In this document: positions 1 to 9,524 of the stretch, piece by piece
Layout: every line of letters begins with the position of its first letter
Position numbering within the stretch: position 1 is the stretch's first letter
Assembly: GCF_900156535.1 (NCBI RefSeq)
Contig: NZ_FTNV01000003.1
Coordinates: forward strand, 372,001 to 436,000
DNA: 64,000 bases
From: Roseovarius nanhaiticus
GTDB lineage: Bacteria; Pseudomonadota; Alphaproteobacteria; Rhodobacterales; Rhodobacteraceae
Reading direction: 5' to 3'
Made by a program: the position numbers and the translations under genes
Notes under the pieces: model-generated
Told to the model about the DNA's origin: nothing
What the model saw: only the letters and a program-made list of their open reading frames with translations
Databases searched by the model: none

Positions 1-1
1 G

Positions 2-706
2 CTTTTGTTGATCCGAGCGGTGGAGCGGCCGATTTGCGGGCAGGGACGCCCCGTCTCGCCTTATATCGTGCAGGCGTTCTTTCGGGCGTGTCTGTTCATC
101 CTGCGGATCCGCGTGACGGTCGACGGGCGGCCCATGCGGCTGCCGGGGGCGGTGGTGGGCAATCATGCCTCATGGCTTGACATCTTTGCGCTGAACGCGT
201 GGCACCGGGTGTTCTTCATCTCGAAATCCGAGGTGGCCGGCTGGCCCGGTATCGGTTTTCTGGCCAAAGCCGCCGGAACACTCTTTATCCGGCGCGCGGC
301 GCGCGAGGCGCAGGCGCAGACCGCCGCACTGGCCGCGCGACTGGAGGACGGCCATCAGCTGCTTTTCTTTCCCGAAGGCACCTCGACCGATGGTCTGCGG
401 GTGCTGCCCTTCAAGGCGACGCTTTTCGAGGCGTTCTTTGCGCCGGGGCTGCGCGAGGCGGCCTATATCCAGCCGGTGACGGTGATCTACACCGCGCCGA
501 AGGACACCGATCCGGCCTTTTACGGCTGGTTCGGGGATATGGATTTTGCACCGCATTTCGCCGCGGTTCTGGCCGCGCGCCATGGCGGCGAGGTGCGGCT
601 GGTCTATCACGCGCCGCTCAAAGTGTCTGATTTCGCGGATCGCAAGGCCCTGTCGCGCGCCGCCGAAGCCATGGTGCGCAGCGCGATGCCGGGTGGCGGG
701 CGCTGA
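2..706 (+). CDS. 1-acyl-glycerol-3-phosphate acyltransferase family (PlsC/OlsA-like), 5' partial
   Basis: The frame is open to the left edge of the window, so the true start probably lies outside. At least 233 residues are visible. The acyltransferase signature NHASWLD lies near residues 53-59 counted from the first possible start (TTG at 5), and the acceptor-binding motif FFPEGT near residues 120-125. Both are diagnostic of PlsC-type enzymes, which transfer an acyl chain to a lysophospholipid at the inner membrane. In this family a close paralogue, OlsA, acylates lyso-ornithine lipid, and the short length is compatible with that. The upstream gene, an olsB if this is olsA, is not visible, so phosphatidate and ornithine-lipid synthesis cannot be told apart. 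Confidence 0.85.
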   Translation, partial: LLLIRAVERPICGQGRPVSPYIVQAFFRACLFILRIRVTVDGRPMRLPGAVVGNHASWLDIFALNAWHRVFFISKSEVAGWPGIGFLAKAAGTLFIRRAAREAQAQTAALAARLEDGHQLLFFPEGTSTDGLRVLPFKATLFEAFFAPGLREAAYIQPVTVIYTAPKDTDPAFYGWFGDMDFAPHFAAVLAARHGGEVRLVYHAPLKVSDFADRKALSRAAEAMVRSAMPGGGR

Positions 707-712
707 CTTGGG

Positions 713-1333
713 TCAGCCCATCGCGCGGATAAGCGTGCCGAGCGCGGCGGCAGGATCGTCCTCGGCCCAGATCTCGTCACCGATGCCGAAGAAATCGGTC
801 AGCTGCGCCAGCTCGCCGATGCGGGTGGCATCCAGCGCGCCCTCGGCTACGACCGGGATCTCGATCATCTCGGACCACCACTTAAAGAGCTCGTCCTCTG
901 CCTGCGCGCCATCGCCAAGGCCGCTGGCCCCGGCTGGCCCGAAGGCAACGTAATCGGCGCCGGCCTCGCCCGCGCTCATCCCCTCGTGCCGGGTCTGGGC
1001 ACAATAGGCGCCCACGATGGCATCAGGCCCCAGCGCCTTGCGTGCCTTGCGGACCGAGCGGGCGCCATCCATCAGGTGAACCCCGTCGAGGCCCAGCCGC
1101 TCGGACAGAGAAATATGGCTTTGAAGCACGACAGCCACGTCGCGGGCATGCGCGATCTCGCGGCAAGCATCGGCCGCGCGCGCGATGCGGTCTTCGTCAT
1201 GGCTGGCCAGCGCGAGGCGCAGGCAGGCAACCTCGTGCGCGTCGAGTACTGCGGCCAGTTGCGTGGTAAATTGGCTCAGCTCGAAGTCTGGCGGGGTGAT
1301 CAGATAGATCTGCGGCGTCTCTTGGTCGCTCAT
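713..1333 (-). CDS. Thiamine phosphate synthase-like protein (ThiE/TenI family)
   Basis: The 206-residue protein begins MSDQETPQIYL. It has a TIM-barrel ThiE/TenI pattern: YLITPP at the first strand, a GLDGVHL segment near residue 81, GAYCAQTRHEGMSAGEAGADY near 108-128, then FGP and a C-terminal VVAEGALD. True ThiE joins the pyrimidine and thiazole halves of thiamine. Here the usual phosphate-binding motifs are degenerate and no other thiamine gene is adjacent, so this may be a diverged paralogue rather than the biosynthetic enzyme. The longer upstream frame is a shadow of trmJ. The start at 1333 agrees with the family N-terminus. The gene is divergent from trmJ. Confidence 0.75.
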   Translation of the reverse strand: MSDQETPQIYLITPPDFELSQFTTQLAAVLDAHEVACLRLALASHDEDRIARAADACREIAHARDVAVVLQSHISLSERLGLDGVHLMDGARSVRKARKALGPDAIVGAYCAQTRHEGMSAGEAGADYVAFGPAGASGLGDGAQAEDELFKWWSEMIEIPVVAEGALDATRIGELAQLTDFFGIGDEIWAEDDPAAALGTLIRAMG

Positions 1334-1411
1334 GGCGCGCTCCTGGGGTCTGTGCTTGGCCCCGCGTATAGCGCGACTTTTCGGTCGGCGCCACAGGTGG
1401 CGCGCGGCGAT

Positions 1412-1446
1412 GCCTCCGGCGGGGATATTTGAAGCAAGAAGAAGGG
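1412..1446 (+). repeat. Dispersed intergenic repeat, copy 1
   Basis: The core is GCCTCCGGCGGGGATATTTG followed by AAGCAAGAAGAAG. The same core occurs inverted at 16726-16759, and looser relatives lie at 18341-18374 and 40109-40148. This copy sits in the spacer between the divergent thiE-like gene and trmJ. Confidence 0.7.
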
Positions 1447-1507
1447 CCGGGGGCTTTTCAAGTCGGGGGGAGGGCGGTATCACCCGCTCTGATTGCGAGG
1501 TTTGTTC

Positions 1508-2263
1508 ATGCCCACCGATACGCCACAGCCCAGTTTCGTTCTGGTGCGCCCCCAGATGGGCGAAAATATCGGCGCTGCGGCGCGGGCGATGTGGAATTTC
1601 GGGCTGGACAGGATGCGCATCGTGGATCCGCGCGACGGTTGGCCCAATCCTGCGGCGACTGCGATGGCCAGCGGTGCGGGGCGGCTTCTGGACGAGGCGC
1701 AGCTGGCTCCGGACCTGCCCAGCGCGCTGAGCGATTGCCATTATGTCTATGCCACGACCGCACGGGGCCGCGAGTTGACCAAGCCAATTCTGAGCCCCGA
1801 AGAGGCGATGCAGGACGCGGCGCGCCGGATCGCCGACGGCCAGAAGGTGGCCGTGATGTTCGGCCCCGAGCGCTCGGGGCTGGAAAACGAGGATGTCGTG
1901 CGCGCAAGCGCGATCATCACCGTGCCGGTCAATCCCGATTTTCCCAGTCTCAACCTCGCGCAATGCGTTCTGCTGACCGCATACGAGTGGCGCCGCGCCA
2001 GTGCCGCCGTGCCGGAGGGCCGCGTTCACATGCACAACACCGAGTGGGCCAGCCAGACCGAGATCGAGGCACTGGCGGTGCATTACGAGGACCGGATGCA
2101 GGAGGCCGGCTTTTTCTACCCCGATCACAAGGCCACGAGCATGCGCCAGACGCTGCGCAATTTCTGGAGCCGGATGCCGCTGACGCAGGCCGATACGCGG
2201 CTTTTGCACGGTATCCTGCGTCAGATGGTCCGCTGGAAGGATCGCGGGGACGGCGGCGCTTGA
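1508..2263 (+). CDS. trmJ: tRNA (cytidine/uridine-32-2'-O)-methyltransferase TrmJ family
   Basis: The 251-residue protein is a SPOUT-class RNA 2'-O-methyltransferase. Visible family motifs are FVLVRPQMGENIGAAAR at the N-terminus, the cofactor-knot segments FGPERSGLEND-like (VMFGPERSGLENED) and the C-terminal motif NPDFPSLNLAQ. TrmJ methylates the ribose at position 32 of the tRNA anticodon loop using S-adenosylmethionine. The ATG at 1508 has a GAGG about nine bases upstream, which is better than the TTG at 1493. The ctaA gene follows on the same strand 60 bases downstream. Assignment to TrmJ rather than another SpoU protein rests on the family-specific FGPERSGL pattern. Confidence 0.88.
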   Translation: MPTDTPQPSFVLVRPQMGENIGAAARAMWNFGLDRMRIVDPRDGWPNPAATAMASGAGRLLDEAQLAPDLPSALSDCHYVYATTARGRELTKPILSPEEAMQDAARRIADGQKVAVMFGPERSGLENEDVVRASAIITVPVNPDFPSLNLAQCVLLTAYEWRRASAAVPEGRVHMHNTEWASQTEIEALAVHYEDRMQEAGFFYPDHKATSMRQTLRNFWSRMPLTQADTRLLHGILRQMVRWKDRGDGGA

Positions 2264-2323
2264 AGGGGCAGGGTGGGCGCACTAATCTGCGCATCGCGTC
2301 AGATAGGGTAAGGAGCGCCGGAA

Positions 2324-3475
2324 ATGGCTGAAAAGCGAAGCATTTTTCAGGAGGTCGCGGATGGTGCGTCCGGCGGCGCCGAGCGTCCGCAGCCCAGAGG
2401 TGGCATGATCGACGCCGGCAAGCGTGGCGCGCGTCGCGGCATCCGGCTGTGGTTGATGGCGCTATTCGCGCTGGTCGTTGTGATGATCGCCGTCGGCGGT
2501 CTGACCCGACTTACCGACAGTGGCCTTTCCATCACCGAATGGCGCCCGCTGACCGGGGCGATCCCGCCGATGAGCACCGCTGACTGGGAGGCGGAATTTG
2601 CCCTCTATCAGCAGATCCCCGAGTTTCAGAAGCAGAATAGCTGGATGAGTCTTGAGGATTTCAAGGTGATCTATTGGTGGGAATGGGGCCACCGGCAGCT
2701 GGGCCGCGTGATCGGCCTTGTCTGGGCCGTAGGCTTTTTCGGCTTTTTGGCGGCGCGGCAGATCCCGGCAGGCTGGACGCGGCGGCTGCTGTTTCTGGGC
2801 GTGCTTGGCGGCGCGCAGGGCGCAGTGGGCTGGTGGATGGTCTATTCCGGCCTCGGTGATGGGCGGCTTGATGTGGCCTCTTACCGCTTGGCGACGCATC
2901 TGGGCCTTGCCTTCGTCATCCTTGGCTTCATCACCTGGTACGTGCTGCTTCTGTCGCGCCCCGAGCGGGACATCCTACAGGCGCGGAGGTCGCGTGAGAG
3001 CAGACTTTTCAGCCTTGGCACGGGCTGGATGCATTTCACCTTCCTGCAGATCCTGATCGGCGCGCTGGTCGCCGGGATCGACGCCGGGCGCACCTACACA
3101 ACCTGGCCGCTCATGGGAGGCGGCCTCTGGCCCGGCAACATGATGGTGCTCGAGCCGTGGTGGCGGAACTTCTTTGAAAATCCCGGCACGGTGCAATTCA
3201 TCCACCGCATGACGGGTTATGCGCTGCTCGCGTTTTCGGTGATGGCACTGCTGCGAGGCCGGCGCAGCGCGCATAACGCGACACGCAATGCTTTCACGCT
3301 GGCCTTCACCGTTTTGGTCGCGCAAATTGCCCTGGGGATCGTGACCGTGGTGCTGGCCGCGCCGTGGGAGGTGGCGATCCTGCACCAGTTCCTGGCTGTG
3401 ATCTTGTGGGTGCTGGTCATTCGCGCGCGCTTTCATGCAGGCTACCCGGTGGCGCAATCCGTAAGAGGAAAATGA
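2324..3475 (+). CDS. ctaA: Heme A synthase (COX15/CtaA family)
   Basis: The 383-residue protein has about eight membrane segments. It carries the conserved histidines of heme A synthase in the contexts EWGHRQLGR, ATHLGLAF, FIHRMTGY and ILHQFLA. The GGLTRLTDSGLSITEWRP stretch near residues 58-75 is a strong COX15-type signature. The enzyme oxidises the methyl group of heme O to a formyl group, giving heme A for aa3-type cytochrome oxidase, in the inner membrane. The start ATG follows AGGAG. No cytochrome oxidase genes are adjacent. The carboxypeptidase gene begins one base after the stop codon, so the two may be cotranscribed. Confidence 0.95.
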   Translation: MAEKRSIFQEVADGASGGAERPQPRGGMIDAGKRGARRGIRLWLMALFALVVVMIAVGGLTRLTDSGLSITEWRPLTGAIPPMSTADWEAEFALYQQIPEFQKQNSWMSLEDFKVIYWWEWGHRQLGRVIGLVWAVGFFGFLAARQIPAGWTRRLLFLGVLGGAQGAVGWWMVYSGLGDGRLDVASYRLATHLGLAFVILGFITWYVLLLSRPERDILQARRSRESRLFSLGTGWMHFTFLQILIGALVAGIDAGRTYTTWPLMGGGLWPGNMMVLEPWWRNFFENPGTVQFIHRMTGYALLAFSVMALLRGRRSAHNATRNAFTLAFTVLVAQIALGIVTVVLAAPWEVAILHQFLAVILWVLVIRARFHAGYPVAQSVRGK

Positions 3476-3476
3476 T

Positions 3477-4955
3477 ATGACCGCCTATGACGATCTCATG
3501 GCGCATCAGCGCCAGACCGAGGCGCTGGCGCAGATTGCGGGCAGGCTCAGCTGGGACCGCGAGACGGTGATGCCGCGCGGCGCCGCCGCGCAGCGCTCGG
3601 AAGAGGCGGGCGCGCTCAGCGAGGTGCTGCACGCGCGCCGCACCGATCCGCGCATCGGGGACTGGCTGGAGGCGGCGAGCGGCGAGGCGCTGGATCAGGC
3701 GGGGGAGGCGCAGCTGCGTCACATTCGGCGCAGCTATGAGCGCACGCAGCGCGTGCCGTGTGACCTGGCCGCGCGCATCGCAAAATTCACGGCGCTCAGC
3801 CAAGGCCGCTGGGCCGAGGCGCGCGAGGCCGATGACTTTGCGGCCTTTGCGCCGGTTCTGGCCGAGGTCGTGGCCCTGCGCCGCGAGGAGGGGGCCGCGC
3901 TGGCCGATGGCGGCGACATCTATGATGCCATGCTGGACGATTATGAGCCGGGGGCCAAGGCCGTTGATCTCGAGGCGATGTTCGGCGCATTGCGTCCAGG
4001 TCTGATCGCGCTGCGTGAGGCCGCGCTGGGGGCCGCTGCGGCGCCTGTCGTCTCTGGGCAATTCGATGTGCAGACTCAGATGCGCCTTGCGCGGCAACTG
4101 GCCAAGGTGTGCGGCTATGACATGACGCGCGGGCGCATCGACAAGGCGGTGCATCCCTTCTCCAGCGGGTCGGGCGACGATGTGCGCATCACCACCCGCA
4201 CCAGCGATGACGAGCCGTTCAATTGCATATATTCCACGATGCATGAGGCAGGCCACGCGATCTATGAGCAGTCGATTGATCCGGCCTATGCATTGACCCC
4301 GCTGGGCGCGGGTGTGTCTATGGGCGTCCATGAAAGCCAAAGCCGCATCGTCGAAAATCAGCTGGGTCGCAGCCGCGCCTTCACGGGCTGGCTCTATGGC
4401 CAGCTGCGCGATGCTTTCGGCGATTTCGGGATCGACGGCCCGGATGCGTTCTATGCCGCCGCCAACAGCCTGCATCGCGGCTATATCCGCACCGAGGCCG
4501 ATGAGGTGCAGTACAATCTGCACATCCTCATGCGGTTTGATCTGGAACGGGCGCTTGTTTCGGGCGATCTGGCGCCGGGCGATCTCGAGGAGGCTTGGAA
4601 TGCGCGTTTCCTGCGCGATTTCGGCTATGCGGTGCCGCGCGCTTCGCAGGGCTGTTTGCAGGATGTGCATTGGTCGGTGGGCCTCTTTGGGTATTTCCCG
4701 ACCTACTCACTGGGGAATGTCTACGCGGGCTGCCTGGCCGAGGCGCTGAGGCAGGCGGTGCCGACACTGGACGATCAGTTGGCGGACGGCGACATGAGCG
4801 CCGCGATGGCATGGCTCCGCGAGAATGTGCAGCAGCATGGCGGGCTTTACACCCCGCGCGAGTTGATCACGCGCGCTTGTGGGGCCGAGCCGTCAGAGGC
4901 ACCGCTGATGAATTATCTTGAGCAGAAATTCGGCGCGCTTTATCCGGCGGGGTAG
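3477..4955 (+). CDS. Carboxypeptidase, M32 family (Taq type)
   Basis: This 492-residue protein is full length for M32 metallocarboxypeptidases. The zinc motif HEAGH is at residues 256-260, followed by the family motif HESQSRIVEN near 284-293, which supplies the third zinc ligand. The C-terminal GYFPTYSLGNVYA segment is also typical. M32 enzymes remove C-terminal amino acids from peptides in the cytoplasm. The start ATG lies two bases after the ctaA stop, with AGAGGAA upstream, suggesting an operon with ctaA. The physiological substrate cannot be inferred from the sequence. Confidence 0.93.
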   Translation: MTAYDDLMAHQRQTEALAQIAGRLSWDRETVMPRGAAAQRSEEAGALSEVLHARRTDPRIGDWLEAASGEALDQAGEAQLRHIRRSYERTQRVPCDLAARIAKFTALSQGRWAEAREADDFAAFAPVLAEVVALRREEGAALADGGDIYDAMLDDYEPGAKAVDLEAMFGALRPGLIALREAALGAAAAPVVSGQFDVQTQMRLARQLAKVCGYDMTRGRIDKAVHPFSSGSGDDVRITTRTSDDEPFNCIYSTMHEAGHAIYEQSIDPAYALTPLGAGVSMGVHESQSRIVENQLGRSRAFTGWLYGQLRDAFGDFGIDGPDAFYAAANSLHRGYIRTEADEVQYNLHILMRFDLERALVSGDLAPGDLEEAWNARFLRDFGYAVPRASQGCLQDVHWSVGLFGYFPTYSLGNVYAGCLAEALRQAVPTLDDQLADGDMSAAMAWLRENVQQHGGLYTPRELITRACGAEPSEAPLMNYLEQKFGALYPAG

Positions 4956-4964
4956 GTGCCGCCC

Positions 4965-5555
4965 CTAGCCGCGCTTGCGGTAGGCGTCCCTTGCGCGCGC
5001 GGCTTCTTCGCGCGCGGCGGCCACATCGGACGACGCGTTTCCCAGGATCGAGGTGATATCGCTGGCAAGTGGCCCGAGCGGCGCGCCCGTGCGCCTTGCG
5101 CGATCCAGGATGTCATAGGCGACGTCGAAATCGTCGCCTTGGATCTCGTAGACGCTGAGCAGCGACCCCGCCGCATCGAGATACTGTGCGCGCCGCGGCG
5201 ATGGCGCGGCGCCCGGCGCGCCGGTGACACCCGCCGCAATATCGAGCGCGCCATAACCTTCTTCGGCCAAGCGGCGCGCGGCGCTGCCGCAGGTCTCGAG
5301 CCGGTCAAGCTCGGCGTCGATACCGGCGCGATCCGTGAGTTGGGTTACCTCAGCCAGACGCGAGGCGCAGTTGGAAGCGTTGAGCTGCGCAGCCTCGACC
5401 GCGGCATCGACCGGGACCATGACCGCATTGCGCATTGTGGGCGTTTCGCCGCCGCCGCCGCCCAGATGGTGCCAGACCGCCACGCCCGAGACGGCGAGGA
5501 TCGCGGCACTGGCCAGCGCCGCGGCGATCAGCGTGCCGCGGCGCGGCGTGCTCAT
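4965..5555 (-). CDS. Membrane-anchored hypothetical protein overlapping gyrA
   Basis: This 196-residue protein has a short basic N-terminus (MSTPRRG), one hydrophobic segment near residues 9-29, then a Gly-rich linker and a mainly helical, charged domain, probably in the periplasm. Cysteines near residues 62 and 88 could form a disulfide. No family was recognised. The start codon overlaps the gyrA stop (ATGA), so it should be translated from the gyrA transcript. That coupling supports it as a real gene. It ends ten bases from the convergent M32 gene. Confidence 0.75.
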   Translation of the reverse strand: MSTPRRGTLIAAALASAAILAVSGVAVWHHLGGGGGETPTMRNAVMVPVDAAVEAAQLNASNCASRLAEVTQLTDRAGIDAELDRLETCGSAARRLAEEGYGALDIAAGVTGAPGAAPSPRRAQYLDAAGSLLSVYEIQGDDFDVAYDILDRARRTGAPLGPLASDITSILGNASSDVAAAREEAARARDAYRKRG

Positions 5556-8338
5556 TCGGTCTCGGGCGCGGCCGTTTCTGCCGCGCCATTCTCGACATCG
5601 GCCTCATCCGTCTGCTCGGCGATCCATGCCACGCTAACAACGATTTCGTTCTTGCCTGTGTTGAAGACCTTGACCCCACCCGCGCTGCGCGAGCGGAACG
5701 AGATACCCTCGACCGGCACGCGGATCGACTGGCCCTTGGACGTTGCCAGCATGATCTGATCCTCGAGCGTTACGGGGAAGCTGGCCACGAGGGCGCCGCC
5801 GCGCATTGCCTTGTCCATTGCCGTGACGCCCATGCCGCCGCGCCCGCGAATTGGATAGTCATGGCTGGAGCTCAGCTTGCCACTGCCCTGCTCGGATATG
5901 GTCAGAATGAGGGTTTCGGCCTCTTTCATCTCATTGAACTGCTCTTGAGAGAGCGGGGCGTCGGCGTTGCCCTCTTCCTCGGCGGCATCCATTTCTTCGT
6001 CGGTCAGACCGGCCTGCTGGCGGCGCATCTTGAGATAGGCGGCGCGGTCGTCCGAGGTTGCCTCGAAATGCGGGATGATCGACATCGACACGACGCTGTC
6101 GTCGCCGGTCAGCCTGATGCCGCGCACACCCAAGCTGGCGCGGCTGTTGAAGACGCGCACATCGGTCGCCCGGAAGCGGATGGCGCGGCCCGAGGAGGTG
6201 ACCAACATCACATCATCGTCGTTCGAAGCGATGCGCGCATTGATCAGCGTGATCCCGGCGTTCTCTTCCTCAAAGCGCATGGCGATCTTGCCGTTCGATC
6301 GCACATTGGTGAAATCCGACAGCTTGTTGCGGCGCACCGTGCCTGCGGAAGTGGCAAACACCACCTGTAGATCGTCCCACTCACTCTCGTCGCGGTCGAC
6401 GGGCATGATCGCGGCGATCGAGACGCCCGTGGGGATGGGCAGGATATTGACGATCGCCTTGCCCTTGGACGTGCGGCCCCCTTGCGGCAGGCGCCAAGTC
6501 TTGAGCTTGTAGACCATGCCATCGGTCGTGAAGAAGAGCAGCTGCGTATGCGTGTTGGCCACAAAGAGGGTGGTGACCACATCCTCGTCCTTGGTGGCCA
6601 TGCCGCCCACACCCTTGCCGCCGCGCTTTTGTGCGCGGAAATCGGCCAGCGCGGTGCGCTTGATGTAGCCGCCAGAGGTGACCGTGACGACCATTTCTTC
6701 ACGCTCGATCAGATCCTCATCGTCCATGTCGCCGGACCAGTCAACGATCTGGGTGCGGCGCGGCACGGCAAAGAGGTCACGCACCTCGCTCAGCTCGTTT
6801 GCGATGATCTCCATGATCCGCTCGCGGCTGGCGAGGATGGCGAGGTATTCCTTGATCTTGCCGGCCAGCTCTTGCAGCTCGTCGGTGACTTCCTTGACGC
6901 CCAGTTGCGTCAGGCGCTGAAGGCGCAGTTCCAGAATGGCGCGCGCCTGTGCCTCGGAGAGGTTGTAGGTGCCGTCATCGTTGGCGGTATGCGTGGGATC
7001 GTCGATCAGCGCGATATATTCCAGGATATCGCCCGCGGGCCAGCGGCGGGTCATCAGCTTTTGGCGCGCGTCGGCGGCGTCGGCGGACGAGCGGATGGTC
7101 GCGACCACCTCGTCGACATTGCTGACGGCGACGGCCAGACCGCACAGGATATGGCTGCGCTCGCGCGCCTTACGCAGTTCATAGGCGGTGCGGCGAGCGA
7201 CGACATCCTCGCGGAAGTCGATGAAGGAGGTCAGGAACCGGCGCAGCGTCAGCTGCTCGGGGCGCCCGCCATTTAGGGCCAGCATGTTGCAGCCGAAATA
7301 GGTCTGCATGGGCGTGAAGCGGAAGAGCTGGTTCAGCACGACTTCGGCGGTCGCATCGCGCTTCAGCTCGACCACGACGCGCACGCCGTTGCGGTCGCTC
7401 TCGTCCTGCACATGGGCGATGCCCTCGATCCGCTTTTCGCGGGCGGCTTCGGCGATGCGCTCGATCATGGTGGCCTTGTTCACCTGATAGGGGATCTCGT
7501 CGATAATGATCGCCCAGCGGTCCTTGCGGATCTCCTCGGTGCGGGTCTTGGCGCGCACGATGACGCTGCCACGGCCCTCCAGATACGCCTTCCGCGCGCC
7601 GGTGCGGCCCAGCATGATGCCGCCGGTGGGGAAGTCGGGTCCGGGGATATAATCGATAAGGTCTTCGGAGCTGAGATCCGGGTTCTCGATCAGCGCGAGC
7701 GTCGCGTCGATCACCTCGCCCAGATTGTGGGGCGGGATGTTGGTCGCCATGCCGACGGCGATACCGCCCGCGCCATTGACCAGCATATTGGGAAAGCGCG
7801 CGGGCAGAACGGTCGGCTCGCGGTCCTTGCCGTCATAGTTATCCTGAAAATCGACGGTTTCCTTGTCGATATCGGCCAAGAGATAGGCCGCCGGCTTGTC
7901 CATGCGCACCTCGGTATAGCGCATGGCGGCGGCGTTATCGCCATCCATCGAGCCGAAATTGCCCTGACCGTCCAGCAGCGGCAGCGACATCGAGAAATCC
8001 TGCGCCATCCGCACCAGCGCGTCATAGATCGCAGAGTCGCCGTGCGGGTGGTATTTACCCATTACGTCGCCCACGGCGCGGGCTGATTTGCGGTAAGGTT
8101 TGTCATGCGTATTGCCGCCCTCCCACATCGCATAAAGGATACGGCGATGGACAGGTTTCAGGCCGTCGCGCAGATCGGGGATCGCGCGGCTGACGATGAC
8201 GGACATGGCATAATCGAGATACGACGTCTTCATCTCATCCGCGATCGAGACGCGCGGGCCATCATAGGCCGGGCGCTCGGGGCGGTTTTCTTCCATGTCT
8301 TCGGGGGGTTGCGGCGTATCGGTCAAGTCGGTGCCCAT
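5552..8338 (-). CDS. gyrA: DNA gyrase subunit A
   Basis: The 928-residue protein introduces negative supercoils with GyrB. The quinolone-resistance region reads [19 protein letters not shown], with Ser102 and Asp106 at the positions of E. coli Ser83 and Asp87, so the usual resistance changes are absent. The catalytic tyrosine is Tyr141 in AAAMRYTE. The GyrA-box appears as QKRGGKG near residue 580, which separates it from ParC. A roughly 60-residue acidic insertion within the C-terminal domain (DDRAAYLKM to NEMKEAE) is common in alphaproteobacterial GyrA. The gene overlaps the downstream anchored hypothetical by four bases. Confidence 0.97.
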   Translation of the reverse strand: MGTDLTDTPQPPEDMEENRPERPAYDGPRVSIADEMKTSYLDYAMSVIVSRAIPDLRDGLKPVHRRILYAMWEGGNTHDKPYRKSARAVGDVMGKYHPHGDSAIYDALVRMAQDFSMSLPLLDGQGNFGSMDGDNAAAMRYTEVRMDKPAAYLLADIDKETVDFQDNYDGKDREPTVLPARFPNMLVNGAGGIAVGMATNIPPHNLGEVIDATLALIENPDLSSEDLIDYIPGPDFPTGGIMLGRTGARKAYLEGRGSVIVRAKTRTEEIRKDRWAIIIDEIPYQVNKATMIERIAEAAREKRIEGIAHVQDESDRNGVRVVVELKRDATAEVVLNQLFRFTPMQTYFGCNMLALNGGRPEQLTLRRFLTSFIDFREDVVARRTAYELRKARERSHILCGLAVAVSNVDEVVATIRSSADAADARQKLMTRRWPAGDILEYIALIDDPTHTANDDGTYNLSEAQARAILELRLQRLTQLGVKEVTDELQELAGKIKEYLAILASRERIMEIIANELSEVRDLFAVPRRTQIVDWSGDMDDEDLIEREEMVVTVTSGGYIKRTALADFRAQKRGGKGVGGMATKDEDVVTTLFVANTHTQLLFFTTDGMVYKLKTWRLPQGGRTSKGKAIVNILPIPTGVSIAAIMPVDRDESEWDDLQVVFATSAGTVRRNKLSDFTNVRSNGKIAMRFEEENAGITLINARIASNDDDVMLVTSSGRAIRFRATDVRVFNSRASLGVRGIRLTGDDSVVSMSIIPHFEATSDDRAAYLKMRRQQAGLTDEEMDAAEEEGNADAPLSQEQFNEMKEAETLILTISEQGSGKLSSSHDYPIRGRGGMGVTAMDKAMRGGALVASFPVTLEDQIMLATSKGQSIRVPVEGISFRSRSAGGVKVFNTGKNEIVVSVAWIAEQTDEADVENGAAETAAPETE

Positions 8339-8518
8339 CCTGTCGCGTCAAACTATATGCAGTGCGCAGAGGTATATCACCGCCATGATATGGGGTGCAA
8401 TGGCGCATGGGCGTGGTGTTTGGCAGCCACCAAGAGAGCCTGCTAACAACCTGTTTTTATTGAAAAGTAATTTCTTTCGGGCATCATCATTAAAGGGGCA
8501 AGTGCAGGAGCAGAAAAC

Positions 8519-8788
8519 ATGCCGATGAGCGAGACTGAAATGATGCTGAAAGGTTACGGGCTGACCACTGCGGAATTCTTCTATGGGATGCCCGATTACG
8601 TCCATGTGCTGAACAGTTATGTCTGGCAGGATTACGACATCGCGCCGGACCACCCCAAACTGTTTCAATTCGTCGAATTCTGGCAACGCGAGTTGGACGG
8701 CCCGCTGCATTCGGTGCGTTTTACCCATCGCAAGATGATTGCGCCGGGCGAGTGGCGCAATGTGACGGGGGAATTCACGCTGCATTGA
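8519..8788 (+). CDS. Usg family protein
   Basis: The 89-residue protein has the pattern of the small alphaproteobacterial Usg family: GYGLTTAEFFYGMPDY near the start, then a short YVWQDYDIAPDHPKL segment and a Trp-rich C-terminal half (FVEFWQRELDGPL). The start ATG at 8519 has AGGAG eight bases upstream. The internal ATG at 8525 is possible but more poorly spaced. The family has no firmly established function that I know of. It is divergent from gyrA across a 180-base spacer. Confidence 0.85.
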   Translation: MPMSETEMMLKGYGLTTAEFFYGMPDYVHVLNSYVWQDYDIAPDHPKLFQFVEFWQRELDGPLHSVRFTHRKMIAPGEWRNVTGEFTLH

Positions 8789-8795
8789 TGGGCGC

Positions 8796-8816
8796 CGCCG
8801 GGGCCGTGCCCCGGCG
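8796..8816. terminator. Convergent hairpin
   Basis: A perfect nine-base-pair stem, CGCCGGGGC against GCCCCGGCG with a three-base loop, lies between the ends of usg and the convergent SYLF lipoprotein gene. There is no T-tract, so intrinsic termination is only a possibility. Confidence 0.5.
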
Positions 8817-8827
8817 AGCGGACCGGA

Positions 8828-9391
8828 TCAGGGAATGATGCGGGTGTACTTCATGCCTTCGAGCGATGCGCCAGCGGCAAGGCCTGCCTGGCCAAAGACG
8901 ACGGCGATCACGGGCGAGATCGACGTGGTCGTCTCGGCGCGCAAGTTCTCGGCGGTGTCCTTGAACACGTATTCGATATCCGCGCCCGCGGCCCAGCCGG
9001 ACGAGCGCCGGAAATTGGCCAGAGCGGCAGGGGTCATGAAGAACAGAACATGCGCGAATTGCTGCGCGCCGATCTGCAAGCCGACACTGCCCTTGGTGGC
9101 GGAATAGTAATCGACGGTCTGCCCATTGATCTGCAGAGCGCCGCGCCCGTATCCGCCGCCAAGGCCAAGGCTGGCCTCGGTGATCAGTGGCATGACCAGC
9201 ATGCCTGCGGATTTCTCGGCCAGCGACTGCGTGCCGGGGTAGCGATCGTAGAGATAGCGCACGGTGGTGTTGACACGCGCGTCGATTTCCTGCGGGCCGC
9301 GGCTGCCGATGCCGTTGCCGCAAGCGGCCGTCATAAGCCCGGCGCTGCCGAGCGCGCCCAGGGTAAAGCCGCGTCTGGTGAGAATGCTCAT
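8828..9391 (-). CDS. SYLF-domain (Ysc84-like) lipoprotein
   Basis: The 187-residue protein starts MSILTRRGFTLGALGSAG. A twin-arginine (TRRGF) precedes a hydrophobic stretch ending in a lipobox, LMTAAC at residues 19-24, so it looks like a Tat-exported lipoprotein. The mature part matches the SYLF/Ysc84 pattern: GGGYGRGAL, then QIGAQQFAHVLFFMT, and SGWAAGADIEYV. SYLF domains bind lipids in eukaryotes, while the role in bacteria is uncertain. It is followed downstream by a convergent hairpin and preceded by hemB on the same strand, with a 130-base gap. Confidence 0.88.
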   Translation of the reverse strand: MSILTRRGFTLGALGSAGLMTAACGNGIGSRGPQEIDARVNTTVRYLYDRYPGTQSLAEKSAGMLVMPLITEASLGLGGGYGRGALQINGQTVDYYSATKGSVGLQIGAQQFAHVLFFMTPAALANFRRSSGWAAGADIEYVFKDTAENLRAETTTSISPVIAVVFGQAGLAAGASLEGMKYTRIIP

Positions 9392-9524
9392 GGATCTATG
9401 CCTGTTCGTTGCCTGAATACCGCCGGCTGTTTGGCAGCCGATCTGGCAAAACTATAGGCGGCGCGCCGCGCATTGTCACGCGCGGGCTGGCTTTTGGGCG
9501 AATTACCGCGCGAAAATGCGGGTC

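Noticed and set aside
713..2209. A long minus-strand frame that covers the ThiE-like gene and much of trmJ.
   Set aside because: Only the part from 1333 downward has ThiE-like motifs; the rest is antisense to trmJ and has no recognisable protein pattern.
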